Below the pieces are notes generated by a model, which was not told where the DNA came from, did no database searches, and worked only from the letters and a program-made list of their open reading frames with translations. Source: Cepaea nemoralis (lineage: Eukaryota > Mollusca > Gastropoda > Stylommatophora > Helicidae). From it: 64,000 nt of DNA. The stretch lies in the NCBI GenBank assembly GCA_014155875.1, contig JACEFZ010012596.1, positions 186,001 to 250,000 on the forward strand, read 5' to 3'. The translations under genes were made by a program, and so were the position numbers. How positions within the stretch are numbered: position 1 is the stretch's first letter; every line of letters begins with the position of its first letter. This document shows, piece by piece, positions 1-11,880 of this stretch.

Positions 1-234
1 TTATAACATTCTTTATTTGTCGAATCGTTCCACTACAGCATAATGATAGTATACTCAAAATCCGATGTTTACCTACTTGCTTGCTAGCTGACCCCCAAGT
101 GACGTGTGTGTCCCAGCCTAGATACACTTCTTCATTCGTGCACACACGTTCACTAGCTATGGTTTTCCCACTAGTCAAGGAATGCGCAGCATTCCTTAAC
201 TCTTTACTCCTAAACTACTCCCTTTACTGTTACA
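1..234 (-). repeat. 3' LTR of the Gypsy element (partial)
   Basis: This matches 8263-8496 with two visible substitutions. It ends at TGTTACA (plus strand), i.e. the minus-strand LTR begins TGTAACAG. About 72 bases of the LTR (equivalent to 8191-8262) lie beyond the window edge. Confidence 0.93.
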
Positions 235-249
235 ATACCTCCCCTTCTT
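235..249 (-). promoter_or_regulatory. polypurine tract of the Gypsy element
   Basis: On the minus strand a GAAGAAGGGGAGG run directly precedes the 3' LTR. This is the normal position of the plus-strand primer for reverse transcription. Confidence 0.75.
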
Positions 250-1528
250 CAAGGAGAATTTTTCCCTGAAAAAATCTCAACCCCAACTCTTAACCCCTTA
301 ACTCTACATCTCTATACAATAACAACAATTCCATATAATTCTTAACTCAATTCTCATTCTCCTATCTCATCATAGCCAATTGCTAACCAGAGACAAGAAT
401 ACCGAAACTCTCTACAAAAGTCGTTATAAAGTTCTCCAGAAAACTCGCTACAAAACTCTCCATAAAGTTCTCCAGAAAACTCGCTACAAAACTCTCTATA
501 CAATTCTCTAGAAAACTCGCTACAAAACTCTCCATAAAGTTCTCTAGAAAACTCCCTACAAAACTCTCCATAAGCGAACCGCTTTTAAAATTTAACCATC
601 TAAATTATGATTGACAAAACTGAAGATATTCCCCTTATCCTTTAATTCTCCCTTATTCACATTCTCACATTCTCACTATTCTAGGATAGACAGAAAAAAT
701 AGTTAGATTGGGTAGTTAGATTTGGTAGGTGCGCACCTAAAAATAATAAAAGTAAGGAAAAAGTAAGAAGTAATCACCTTTCTCTTCCCATACATTCTCA
801 AAACTTTATAAAAATAAAGTTTCAAAATTTATCTTCAGTTTCCGTCAATAATAATTGTTATTATCAAAAAAATATGTTAATCCAAAACTACCAGCTTTTG
901 TATTATTCACCTCGTCAAGTTCAAGTTTACCATTCCTTCAAAAAAAAAAAACTCCAAATTATATATACTGTTAAGTACAGTCTTCTTCTTCCAATATCTA
1001 TTTATTTAAATGCCAAAACTCAAGCTGGCATTCCCCCCATATTCTCCCATTTAACGCTGTTCAACCCAGCTCCTATTTTTAACCCAATCATTTACATTGC
1101 GAACGACTCAACTACTTTAAGTCATCTGTTTCCAAAAAAAAAAAACACTTCATATTTCTTCTAACTGAACGTCAAACTATTAATCATTTAAACACACTCA
1201 GGTTAACTCAATAAAACCAAAGTTTTGTAAACATAAGCAGCTAAGTTAACTTATTCATTTCATAAAGCGCAATTGAAGTTCAAACAATTGACTAAACCAT
1301 ATCAATCCCTCATTCTGACATCATTTTTATCCCCACACATTAATCAAATTAAACATATATAACTTAAAAACCAACCTGATCATAAAACATATACCAATAA
1401 GTCTTATGTGTATTCCTCCCAACAACTCTTGCTTAAGTTATTTACCAACTACCTTCTTTGTAAACACAAAAATATCGTGTCTAACTTCTTCTTCTATCTG
1501 CCATCTGCAGAATATTCTACCACGCTAT
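250..1528 (-). other. 3' untranslated region of the Gypsy element
   Basis: AT-rich sequence of about 1.3 kb lies between the end of pol and the 3' LTR. The only open frames are short and show no recognisable domain. I see no envelope gene. It contains the four-unit 36-bp repeat listed separately. The stretch next to the polypurine tract resembles the equivalent region of the LTR element at 18544-23898. Confidence 0.6.
431..574. repeat. 36-bp minisatellite, four copies
   Basis: Units at 431-466, 467-502, 503-538 and 539-574 differ from each other by a few substitutions. A degenerate part-unit precedes them at about 406-430. The period is 12 codons, and on the minus strand the array reads as an open frame of a repeated MESFVASFLENF unit, but no start context or host ORF supports translation. 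Confidence 0.9.
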
Positions 1529-3323
1529 TTATCTACCTCCTCTCCATTTTCTTAATAACTTCAAATTTTTTTCGATAAGTGCAATATCTACATCAATGTC
1601 GCTATCCTCCCGAGGAGAGCTATCTTCTTTCATATCAGCTTCTTCATCAGTTTCTGACTTTTCATCCATCTCTTGTTCCCCATCTGTATAACCATTACTA
1701 GCAACCGCTAATTTCTTCCTTTCTAAATCCAATCTAATATTCCTGTCTTGCCGTCTCAACAAATTTTCAAATTAGTGGCATATCTTCACCACTTGAAGAA
1801 TTCACTCTAAGTTTCCTTTGCCTCTTAATTTCTTTTTCTTTCTGTCTATCCAACTTTCTTTTTACTGCCTGTCTTGTATTCATAAATGGAGGTTCTATTT
1901 TTTCCTTGACTGATTCTTCGCTAATATAATCGTCATACATGTTATTTTCCTCTGTCATGACTGTTTTTGGTAATGTTTCTTCTTGTTCAGCTGTAGTAGA
2001 TGCTGTTGTCACTTGTTTCCCATTCTCTATAGGTATAGGATATACCGATTGTCTGACAATCTGTCCACCTGACAATATTTCTTCGGAACAATAATTATTA
2101 TTACTATTCTCTGCATCCCTTTCCTCATTATCTCGCCTTAAGTGCTCTACATGTGAACGTGCAACATGCCCTGAAATTTGATTCTTAATAGTATATGACA
2201 CTGGGCCCTTTTTTTCTAAAATATAATATCCCGGGACCCAATGAGCATCAAACTTAGAGTTTTTTCTATGTTTTTTGTAATACACCCTATCACCTACGTT
2301 GAACTCTTGTAAGTGTGCATTTTTATTTGCGTATTTCTTCTGTCTTTCTCTAGCCTTAATTATATTATTTCTTAAACGTACATGTGCTTTGTGCATCTCT
2401 TGCAACCTTGTTTCCTGAAAATCTTCCCCCAGATATTTTCTCCTAGGCTTTAATAAATTATCAATTGGCAATATTGGTTCTCTCCCATGTACTAAGTAAA
2501 ATGGTGAGAAACCTGTTCCTTCATTTTCGTGTGTACGTATCGCCGCTAATGCTATCCCCAAATAAAGATCCCAATCCATATCATGTTCTTCTACATTTTT
2601 CGCTAGAACATTGTATAGTGTTCTATGTTGTCTCTCATTTTTAGCATTAGAAGTTGGTCTGTAATATGAAGTCCTAATGTGTTTTATATTCAAATCTTTT
2701 ACCAATTTTTCAAACTTTCTATTTACAAATTCTTTCCCATTGTCTGTAAGTATTATTTGTGGACACCCAAACCTTGGTATAAATTCTTGTAACAGCATAT
2801 TTATAACTGAATCAGCACTCTTGTCTGGAATTGGATAAACTTCTGGCCAGAGACTATATGAATCAACTATATGTAGTAGGTATACATTTCCCGATAATGT
2901 TTTTGGATGAGGACCTGAAATATCCAAACTTACTTTCTGCATTGGAAATTGAGGAATATCGGTATCTTGTAAAGGACATTTGATTATCTTCATGTTTCTT
3001 AACCTACACTTTTCACATGCTTCAACATATTCATATACGCTTTTGAATAAATTCGGCCAGTAATATTTACTGCTAATAGCCTTCACTAACTTATCTCGTC
3101 CAAAATGACCATTATTATCGTGATATGCCTTTAAGACTTCTTGTTCTAAATGTTTCGGAATATATTTTCTTACTCCTTCACCTTTTTCACTGATATAATA
3201 TAATTGATTGTCTTCTTGTAACTCTACAAACTTTCTTTTAAAACTATTTTCCCCTGTTTCTTTCAGTTTTCTTTTTATTTGTACTATTTTTGGGTCTAAC
3301 TCTTGTTCTACTTTCATATCCAA
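1529..3323 (-). pseudogene. pol: pol: integrase with C-terminal acidic tail (frame broken)
   Basis: The main frame (3323-1767) encodes integrase. Counting from its first codon, the zinc-binding residues are H68, H73, C103 and C106. The catalytic triad is D134, D194 and E230 (35 residues between the last two, as usual for retroviral-type integrases). A GPY/F-like module follows near residues 345-380, in line with a Gypsy origin. The frame stops at 1767. An acidic, serine-rich open frame continues one base out of register to 1529 (DEKSETDEEADMKED segment) and may be the original C-terminus. The 5' junction with the RNase H frame near 3310 is also shifted by one base. Not functional as read. Confidence 0.88.
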
Positions 3324-4230
3324 ACTGTTCTAAATGTGGGTCTTCTGTTCTAGGTTCAGACTCTTGATCCGATGGTAAACTCTCAAATTCTTCCCTATTT
3401 ATTATGGCAGAATCTAATATATTTACTTGCCAGTTTCGATCGTCTATCTCTGGTTCAGCTTCATCTTCCGTGTTTCCTGATGACTGTGTATATGGAATCC
3501 TAGACAAAAGATCGGCGCATGTATTATGTTTCCCTGAAACATATTCTACCTTAGCATTGTACCCCTGTAAATTCAATGCCCACGTTTGTATTTTCCTATT
3601 TTGTATTGGTGCTTCTAATATCGACTTTAATGGCATGTGGTCAGTTCTAATAATGAAATTGGCGTTATGTAAGTAGTAATTTAATTTTTGAAGAGCGTAG
3701 TGTATAGCATATGCTTCTTTCTCAATAATCGGCCATTTCTTTTGAGTCTTGCTGAGTTTATGAGACAAGAAATAGATTGGTCTTTCATTTTTAACCCCTG
3801 GTATTCCAGATTCTTCTCCTTCATATGGTTGAACTAAACATGCTCCTATTGCGTTGTCTGAAGCATCTGTGTATAGTATTAGCTGTTTATTCAGGTCTGG
3901 ATGTGTTAATAATGGTACCACTGTTAAGCTATCCTTTAAAAGTTCGAACGCTTTTTGACACTCATCATCCCACTTAAATCTAGCGTATTTACCCGTTAAA
4001 TTCGTAATAGGTATTGCTATCCTTGAAAACCCTGGTACAAACCTCCTATAATATGCACACGTTCCTATAAATGCACGCACTTCCTTAACATTAGTGGGAG
4101 CAGGTAACTCTTTAATAACCTTTATCTTGTCCTGGTCTGGTTTAATACCTTCCCTATTTATTATATAGCCTAAATATTTTGTTTCTGTTTTTAAAAACTG
4201 GCACTTGCTAAGCTTTAATTTAACGTCATG
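3244..4230 (-). pseudogene. pol: pol: end of RT, connection and RNase H (frame fragment)
   Basis: The frame begins near 4230, directly after the RT fragment, and runs to 3244. It contains the RT thumb/connection (YYRRFVPGFS) and an RNase H domain starting LYTDASDNAIGA, with the later acidic residue in the EKEAYAIHYAL segment and IIRTDHMPL. The order after RT and before integrase is typical of Gypsy elements. It overlaps the start of the integrase frame in a different register, which marks a single-base shift near 3310. Confidence 0.87.
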
Positions 4231-5735
4231 TCCTTCTTAATCTGTCAAATACTAGTCTAATATGTTTCAAATGATTCTCTACATTTCCTTTCGTAAATAT
4301 TAATATGTCATCTATATATGCTAGGGCAAAATTTTGCATACCGTCTAGTACTTCATTTATTAAGAACATATAGTGAGACGGTGCATTTTTCAAACCGAAC
4401 TGGCATACGTAAGAATTCGTACGAACCCATATGAGTACAGAAAGCACTCTTATTTTGAGCATCCTTTGACATAGGTATACACCAAAATCCTGATCTTGCG
4501 TCTAGTGTTGTGAAAAATGTGAAGCCATTAAGTAATCCCAAAATATCATCAATCACCGGCAATGGGTACGCTATCATTCTTAGTAATTTTGTTCAACGCC
4601 CTGTAGTCACAACAGAACCTGTTCGAACCATCAGATTTGGCTACGATTACCACCGGAGATGACCATTCTGATTTTGATCTGGTTATTATGCCTGCTTTCA
4701 ACATATCTTCTATTGCCTTTTCTACGACTTCTCTATTTCTTAATGGAGTTCTATATGGTTTTAAACTAATTGGTGGATGGTCTCCCGTATCTATTTCCAT
4801 TGTAACTGTTTTTGTCTTTCCCAATTCTAAATCATTAATTGCAAACACATCCTGATTTTGTTTTATAAGTTGTTCTAATACTTCTTTATTTTCTGGCGGA
4901 GTTTTTAATTGTGCCAACAATTCTTGTTCTCTTGTTACTTTGTCTAGTGAATGTATTTGGGCTGTATTTCTTCTAGATGGATGGATCAATTCATCCATTC
5001 TTACGTTCCCTTTTCTTCCGCATCCGCGTCTGTTATTAATTCTTTCACTAGAGGTTTCTGAATAACTTATGCCTGCCATATTTACTCTATCTGTTGCCAA
5101 TATGTCACTAACGTTATGTTCTAGCTTGGCTATTACACATCCTCTGTATAATTTAATTTCTCTACCTGTGTTATTAATAACCATCACTGGAAATGTTAAA
5201 CTTTTATCCAATTCTATTATTCCATCCGGAACTTCTAAACCTGGCTCATCTATTATTTCCTTTTGCAATTCAGTGATTCTGACTATGTTTCCTGCTACAT
5301 AATACGGGTTTCTCTTTAGCTTCGCTTGTATCAAATTAACTGACTGTGGTTTTAAATTCATGGTCGTTTTAACTCTAACTAGTGTCGACACATGCATATC
5401 TTCTTCTAAATCTACGTAAACATCTTGGAATTTTAATTTATGCAAATCAAATAAAAGTCTCACCCCATTTTTCAATAAAAAATCTCTACCCAATATCATA
5501 TTCCTATTTAAATCTTTGACTACATGGAACATATGCCTGACATTTATCCCTCCTAATTTAAAGTTTATCATCGTTTGTCCTAGCACTTCTAATTTTTGTC
5601 CCGTTACCGAATGAAGATTCTCCTGAATCCTAAATATTTTACAATTTTTTAACATTCGATATAAAAATGCTTCTTTAATCACGCTAACTTGTGCTCCCGA
5701 ATCAACTAATGTTCTAACTTTATATTTTCCTATTT
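4226..5735 (-). pseudogene. pol: pol: protease and reverse transcriptase (three frame fragments)
   Basis: The aspartic protease active site DSG is encoded at 5703-5695, with the flap/C-terminal motif ILGRDFL downstream. The RT fingers and palm follow (YRALNKIT, then PLPVIDDIL in a second frame, then FGLKNAPSHYMF and the catalytic YIDD at 4318-4307 in a third frame). The three fragments are 5735-4549, 4577-4353 and 4462-4226. Each break needs the reader to skip one base, i.e. single-base insertions near 4567, 4440 and 4230. A similar break lies near 5740 just before the protease. The copy could not make active Pol. Confidence 0.9.
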
Positions 5736-5914
5736 CTACTATACATGAGCTTAGGATCCACCATATTTAATGACAATTGTGTTATCTCTGCTTGTTTTTT
5801 ATTTCTAAATGTCCTATTATACTCATCATTTGGATTTTTAATACATTGATGCCCCTTTTGGATCTTACTATCTTCCCTCCTACTGCCGACCCTGTTCAGT
5901 AAGCGGGATGCCAA
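5720..5914 (-). pseudogene. gag-pro linker in the -1 frame
   Basis: This frame overlaps the last codons of gag in the -1 register and carries a charged linker that runs to just upstream of the protease. A Gag-Pol -1 frameshift is usual in Gypsy elements, which fits the overlap. I see no obvious heptameric slippery site, so the mechanism is not shown. The frame closes at 5720, one base out of register with the protease, because of an apparent insertion near 5740. Confidence 0.6.
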
Positions 5915-6906
5915 TTTCCCTGATTTCCTGATCTTCTAAAATTTCTTTGCATTTCTCCATAATTCCCATTTGCTGGTCTGCCATTTGCAGTTCTATTCTG
6001 TGTACTCGTCTGAACACCTCTATTATTTTGTGTATTCGATGGGACACGTCTGTTACCACAGAAACGAAAAATGTGCCCACGTTGGTGACATCCCCAACAA
6101 ACCACATTCGAGTTATTTGTGTTACCTTCCATGTTTCTTACAGTATTTCTCACTTGTCCTCCTCTAGCTTGATTATATACGTTATCGTTTCTTTGTACCA
6201 TCTGTATTTCTCCTCGTCTTCCTCTCCATCCATGTCTATACTGTCCTATTTCCATAGGTTCTTCAATTCTATCTTCCGAACTACTACCTAACTCTCGTCC
6301 TACTCTTAATCTAAACCTTCTCCTCAAGCTTTCCTCTTGTATAGCGATATCTACCGCTTGTGACAATCTTGCAGGATTCTCTCTTAATAATTTAAATTTC
6401 AATCCATCTGACCTAATCCCATCAACAAAAATCCCTACTAACATCCGTTCTACTTCTTCAGCTCGTACATTCTGTCCTAAAAATGACTCTTCAGCTAAAT
6501 TGATTAACCTGTCACTGTATAGCTGAACACTTTCTGTAGTGTTTTGTCTAGTCTGTCGCAATACTGAGAATGCGTGTTGTGGATCAGTAATTTCAGCATA
6601 TTTTCTTGCGAGATCATCCTTAAATTCTTCCCAGGTTTCACCTCCTGCTGCCTCTAACTTTCTTCTTATATGGTCAGAAACTGGACTTGTACTTGTTCTG
6701 TATGCTAAATTCTTTTTCTCCTCATCTGTAGCGTTTACTAAATAAGCATGTTTCTCAATAGAAATGACCCATTTCTTAAACTGGTTTGCCTGACCACTAA
6801 ATCTTTCAACATCACTGCTTACATTTTGTTGTCTTAATACTGCATCCAACCTTGCTATTGCCCCACCAACTCCAGTCAGTACCTGTGAAAATTCTTGGGG
6901 TTGCAT
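5896..6906 (-). CDS. gag: Gag polyprotein of the Gypsy element
   Basis: The open frame of 336 residues starts at ATG 6906. The longer frame upstream to 6954 begins at TTG. It forms the virus-like particle of the element. Features: a capsid-like central region (RFSGQANQFKKWV onward), and near the C-terminus a basic, glycine/asparagine-rich part with one zinc knuckle C-x2-C-x4-H-x4-C (CWGC...GH...FC, about 6101-6060) that would bind the element RNA. The N-terminus contains QVLTGVG, also found in the relic ORF at 19994 of the second LTR element. This is the only intact gene of the element. Confidence 0.88.
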   Translation of the reverse strand: MQPQEFSQVLTGVGGAIARLDAVLRQQNVSSDVERFSGQANQFKKWVISIEKHAYLVNATDEEKKNLAYRTSTSPVSDHIRRKLEAAGGETWEEFKDDLARKYAEITDPQHAFSVLRQTRQNTTESVQLYSDRLINLAEESFLGQNVRAEEVERMLVGIFVDGIRSDGLKFKLLRENPARLSQAVDIAIQEESLRRRFRLRVGRELGSSSEDRIEEPMEIGQYRHGWRGRRGEIQMVQRNDNVYNQARGGQVRNTVRNMEGNTNNSNVVCWGCHQRGHIFRFCGNRRVPSNTQNNRGVQTSTQNRTANGRPANGNYGEMQRNFRRSGNQGNWHPAY

Positions 6907-6959
6907 TCTAGAATCTGTACTGGAAATTATCAAGCAATATACAAAATATTTCAAACAAT

Positions 6960-8190
6960 ATTAATTTCAAATACACAATCTGTTCAACTAATTACTCTAA
7001 TATTACCTATTATCTAACTATACTAACTAAAGACTCCAATCGAAGATCCTGACGAAGAAAATTTTCCGTTGCAATCACGAATCCTGATAAAAGAACTTAA
7101 ATGAAATCCTGACGCAGAAATTTTTCAATTGATCCTGATACCAAGACCAAAAAAAAAGGACTCTAATCGACACCGTTGAAAGGATCAGAACACAAAAAAA
7201 ACCTCTGGATATCCTAATTCAATCGAAGTCGAAGTCAGTTTTCTATAGTTTTCCTGTCGCTGGTTGTGCTCGATATAATGCTCGATCAATCTAAGACTGC
7301 TTGATTGCTTGGTCTATTGACTGTACTGTAAGCGTTGGACTTTAATCTCCGTCAAGCAAGGTCACCTTCACGCTTATTCAACCGACAACTGCTCACGGTT
7401 TCAGCAAACTCACTTTCCAACAGCATATCTGGCCTTTTCACATGTTTCAGCGTAAAAATGATCAAGTCGAGAATAATTGGATTTAAACCTGACGCTATCC
7501 ACTCCCTTATTTGTTACGTGGCATTTCAACAACTGTCAGTTTAAACTGAGCATACCAAATTTTGACTTGAGATAATTTTCATCAATGCTTTCATTTAAGT
7601 GAAGTAACTGTAGAGAATATTGAGGATCTCGACTCAATAACTATGTAATTTGCAATATAACCTTGACTTCACCTTCAACAGTCCAATGAGTTAAAACTCA
7701 TAATTTTCACCATTCTTTGTTTTACTTGGAGTTTTATTTGGAGCAGCTTATCGTTCTGTTGAAATCAAATCATTTCTGGTACCTCGAGACTTCACAAGTT
7801 GTAACATGTAATCAGCGAGTTCATTCTGATAACCTTGTGTACTAATTTTTGATGCAAAACGGCATTACTTGATCTCATCATACAATTAGCGTTGGTCAGT
7901 GCTCAAGTTATTTCATACTATTAATCAGATAAAAACATCAGTCTTTCAAAAAAATAAGTTTATCAATCAAACCTTCTGAGCTGTCCTGAGAAATCGATCT
8001 CCTTTTTAAACAGAAATACACTGAGAACCCACAACAACTACCCCTGGGCGGGCTTTCAGCTGTTGCGTTTCTTATTATTATTTACTTAAAAAACTTCCTT
8101 CTCCAGACGCCCAGACACAACAATCTTCCATGGCGGTAACTCTCTCCACGACATCCCATATTTCGTGAGGTCAAAGGCACCAAATCAACC
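6960..8190 (-). other. 5' leader of the Gypsy element
   Basis: About 1.2 kb between the 5' LTR and gag without convincing ORFs. It contains loosely repeated ATCCTGACG motifs at about 7045-7135. It is expected to hold packaging signals, but nothing specific is identifiable. Confidence 0.5.
8165..8182 (-). promoter_or_regulatory. candidate primer binding site
   Basis: On the minus strand TGGTGCCTTTGACC begins 8 bases inside the proposed 5' LTR end (8191). It starts with TGG as a tRNA-primed site should. The second LTR element has a similar GATTTGATGCC at the same relative position. I did not identify the tRNA. Confidence 0.5.
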
Positions 8191-8496
8191 TGTATTACAG
8201 TGTAGAGGTGTTACACACAGGTTAGAAGGCACGTGACGTATAGGACATAAGTCTCCGTTGTGTTATAACATTCTTTATTTGTCGAATCGTTCCACTACAG
8301 CATAATGATAGTATACTCAAAATCGGATGTTTACCTACTTGCTTGCTAGCTGACCCCCAAGTGACGTGTGTGTCCCAGCCTAGATACACTTCTTCATTCG
8401 TGCACACACGTTCACTAGCTATGGTTTTCCCACTAGTCAATGAATGCGCAGCATTCCTTAACTCTTTACTCCTAAACTACTCCCTTTACTGTTACA
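8191..8496 (-). repeat. 5' LTR of the Gypsy element
   Basis: The right end (8496) is fixed by comparison with the left LTR. The left end is inferred from a TGTA start eight bases from the primer site. Plus-strand ends are TGTA...TACA. A minus-strand AATAAA (8279-8274) could be its polyadenylation signal. Confidence 0.82.
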
Positions 8497-8860
8497 GCAG
8501 CCTTCAATTTGTGAATGTTTGTAGTTTATTTGCAATTCTTGTTGTTGCTCTCCATATTTCTGACTCATTCAGCAGTACTGCTTTAATAATGAGTTAAAAA
8601 TTCTAAATTAGATGCTGTCTTTTACTTCCACAGATTTCCTAGTGCTATGAAAGCTCCTCTTGTCCTTTGTATTCTTGTGTTAATATCTCTATCTGTTCCC
8701 CCATTATTGTCCTCTCGATTCCCAAACAGATCTATGATTCTGCCTCTTGAAGTGGGATTTTACCACGGGGAATTGGGTTGTTATTGATTACTCTGCTGTT
8801 CTTTATGTGAGACTTCTGCTTTTGAATTGGGAAAAACAGAAATGAAACAATCTGAATGTG
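8497..8860 (-). pseudogene. LINE reverse transcriptase C-terminal relic
   Basis: On the minus strand, with frame breaks, the sequence reads DNNGGTDRDI, then RIQRTRGAF, then near 8600-8520 SEIWRATTRIANKLQTF. These are the conserved segments that follow the RT domain in many endonuclease-type LINEs (YLGS-V-GG, RI-KAR-AF, LLYGSETW). It is cut at 8496 by the Gypsy LTR. Another copy of the same family lies at 11575-11880, about three-quarters alike by eye. Confidence 0.7.
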
Positions 8861-8939
8861 AGGTTTTTTCTGTGGGTTTATAGAGAATTACAGAAGTTCC
8901 AATGAGTGAAGTTCTATAAAGTATATCTCTCTATAAAAG

Positions 8940-9109
8940 ATACAGGTTAGTAACAGCAAGTGTTGTCTCGAGGTATTGATATTTATTCTCGCATAACCCT
9001 TGTAGAGAAACCATTCAGAATTTTCGGCTCATCGAGTACCCCCACTGTGAGAAATTAGACCTAAGTTAAGTTCTACACAGAATTATTTATAGATGATTTC
9101 CCTTCTAGG

Positions 9110-9165
<56 letters not shown>

Positions 9166-9800
9166 GATCTTGGCAGTTAGCCACAGTAACCAATGAAAGC
9201 AGTTCTCTCATCTTCCAGCTTACTGTGCTCTGATCGCCAAACTCATTTTTGATCTCGTTAATTATTTCAAGTGACACAAGACACTTGGACAAATGATCAC
9301 ATTGACAATTGTACCATTGTAGTGAACATAAACAACAACAACCGTACTTTACACCGGTTGAACAAGACATCACATGAGAAGATCTTGACAACAGTTGGAC
9401 AAACATTCACAAGGAATGATCACACCAACAGATTAGACAAGTCATACATCATGGAAGATACTTGACAACAACCACACAGAACTTTCACAATCTCTGTAAC
9501 CAACAACAACAGTAGAGTAACAGTCACCATGAAGATGCCTGACAACAGTGCACCAGACAACCACAGGAACATGCATCTCAAAAACTGTTTTCTTACTACT
9601 AATAGTTTATTAATGTCTGATGAGGTCAAGTGAAGACTCAGGCTTCATATTGTCAACATTCACATTTAAAATAATAGATTATATGTAATATAATTGACAT
9701 AATTATGAACCTAAATACAACACCCAATCCCCACAGAAACATTAATCTAAATAAACCCTCCTCCTTCACATCTCTACACCATAGGTTATCCTACACCACA
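8940..9800. repeat. copy 1 of an unnamed interspersed repeat with internal minisatellite
   Basis: Blocks here match 23985-24740 in the same order: a CCCCCACTG...GAGAA segment, TTCCTACACAGAA, an AGATCTGGCA...CCACAG segment, a degenerate run of ACATTCACA...TTGACAACAGTTGGACAA units (about 9275-9560), and a CCTCCTTCA-rich end. An (AT)n tract (about 9112-9162) sits inside this copy. No coding capacity. Class unknown. Confidence 0.6.
9112..9162. repeat. (AT)n microsatellite
   Basis: An uninterrupted TA/AT run of about 50 bases. Confidence 0.95.
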
Positions 9801-9839
9801 ACACTTTAGACTTCTATCCTTTCCTCTACTGTAAATGAG

Positions 9840-11540
9840 GGAAACACAGGATAAGCCATAACTTGGGGCCAGCATAGGGACATTCTGCTCCAATGGTCTG
9901 TATAATCCTTTTAGCACCTATGATGGGTGTTGGACAAGCTCAGGTTGCAGTTCTCCCCATGATGAGTTCCAGTTCAGGCTATTCCCTGCTGACACAGTTT
10001 GAAGAAAGTTTACAGCCCTATCCTTTCAATGGTGAGTTGACTGTTCATGAAGTTCACACTTAGGACTATTTTCTACATTTCCAATAGAGGAAGATCTAAG
10101 AAACAAATATGTCCCAGCATTCTTCCTTCTCAGTCTATCTCTCCTAAGATTTCTGATGGAACTGAATCACCACACCTACTTATCACTAATTCATTTTTGG
10201 GAATTTGCTCTATGTATTAACTTCTGCTCCTTTAGCTTTCAGCCAATATTAATAATAAGCTGTGATATAGTCTGCTCCAAGTGCACCTTTAATGTCCACT
10301 CTTAGCCAGTAGTGACATGCTGAAAACCAGGTAATCTCTCCTCTTAAGGTTCCTTCTTGAATTTATCTTGAAGATATAGCCTGGAGCTTTTACAAAATTG
10401 GAGAGTATCCCTGTTCTAGCTTTTCATAAAGACTATTTCTTCAGTGCCATCTGTATAGGCCAGAATTTGGTGAATTCAGGCTGAACATTTCACCCTGTAG
10501 TGATGTGGTACTATTGGAGTCATATTTTTAGCTGGAGTTGAAGACTAGAGCTCAGGACTTCCCTAGAGTTATCCTGGTAATTGAAGGCCTCCCCATCTTC
10601 CTCATTCTCTGTTAATAAACAAAGCACAACATGTGTTTTACATTTGTTGAACCATTGTCATGGTTATGTAGTACCATTACAGATTCAGAGAGGAATGGGA
10701 GGGGAAAGGGAGTGTGATATTCGAACACCCGCCCCTCACTGGTGATGAAGGGCAATTTTATTGGGTGGTTTGGGGTGACATCTTTTCTCAAGTTTTGATC
10801 CCCAAAACTGTGAAGTCATAGGCACATACTCCTAATCAGAGGCAGCTTCACACAATTATCTTGTAAATTCTCACAATGAGTAGATCACAGGGACCGGTGT
10901 ACCATGAGAACAGACAGTGTGACTAAGCACAAAGAAGTAGGCATTGTATGGCAGAAATCATGCACTAGAATTGCCTTCACATGTGGAATACACATAATGA
11001 AAGAAAACATGAATTTTCCCTGACAAATAGCATGAGCCTTCCCATGTATTCATCTGACTAGACACTGTAGGTTATGCCACATATTGCTCCTTATTGGAAT
11101 GTAGTTCATATAAACCTAAACCATTGTTGCAAAGGACCAGTGCATAACGTCAAAGAGAGATTGCATCCCAGGAAACTCTTTATGAATGCTTTTGACAATT
11201 TTCTTGATTGCAATACAGTCACCAGACATTACATGGACTTTGTAATTTCTAAAGTGCAATGCAGTCCTGCAAACATGGATATAATAAGCGTCTTTACTTT
11301 TACAAATAGAAGAGGTTAATTATATAATTACCATCTCATTCACTCAAACATTCTCAGCCATTATAAGGGAAAAGTTACATGTTGCATCACATTCTGAAAC
11401 AGAACTGCCAAAGGTAACTCGTAAGAGCCGTGTACAGTTTGGTTAAGAATGGTCATGATAGGCACTCAACGAATGTTCAGAGCGCACAAAGGTTTTGCAA
11501 TATGCATTGAGCGTAGTCGACAGTCACAAGCATATGCAAA
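9840..11540. other. no recognisable feature
   Basis: I read both strands and found only short spurious frames (for instance 81 codons at 11074-11319 without domain signatures). It could be intronic or intergenic. Confidence 0.5.
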
Positions 11541-11574
11541 TCATCAAATCAGGCAGACAATAGACATGGTAAGA

Positions 11575-11880
11575 ATGTTTCATGGCAGTAGGTTATTGGA
11601 ATTCTTTTAATTGTGCTCCTTGTTTTTGACCCATACAGTAGTACCCATTTATCAATGCTAAGTCCGGTGCCAAGTTTCACTTCCTTTGACGTCCACAGAT
11701 TTGCTAGTGCGATGAAAGCTCCTCTTGTCTTTTGTATTCTTTTTAATATCTCAATCTGTTCCCCCATTATTGTCTACACTGCTTCCCAAACAGGTGTAGG
11801 GTTCTGCCTCTTGAAGTGGGAATTCACCACGAAGGATTGGGTTGTTATTGATTACTCTGCTGTTTTGCATGTAAAACTTT
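11575..11880 (-). pseudogene. LINE reverse transcriptase C-terminal relic, second copy
   Basis: The minus-strand frame (72 codons, 11767-11549) contains KRIQKTRGAFIALANLW and VLLYGSKT, the conserved post-RT segment of endonuclease-type LINEs. The YLGS-like part upstream is frameshifted (GSSVDNNGGTD with a stop). It aligns with 8620-8850 but is not interrupted by the LTR element. Confidence 0.72.

Larger units (their letters stand above)
1..8496 (-). mobile_element. Gypsy-type LTR retrotransposon, minus strand, left end cut by window
   Basis: Near-identical LTR sequence lies at 1-234 and 8263-8496, and gag, protease, RT, RNase H and integrase run between them in that order on the minus strand. 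The order protease-RT-RNase H-integrase places it in the Gypsy (Ty3) group. The polypurine tract lies next to the left LTR and a candidate primer site next to the right LTR, which confirms the orientation. The two LTRs differ at about 2 of 234 compared positions, so the insertion looks young, yet pol is frameshifted repeatedly. The element lies inside an old LINE relic that resumes at 8497. Its target duplication cannot be checked because the left end is outside the window. Confidence 0.93.

Noticed and set aside
431..574. CRISPR-like array
   Set aside because: Units are contiguous with no unique spacers, and the genome is eukaryotic.
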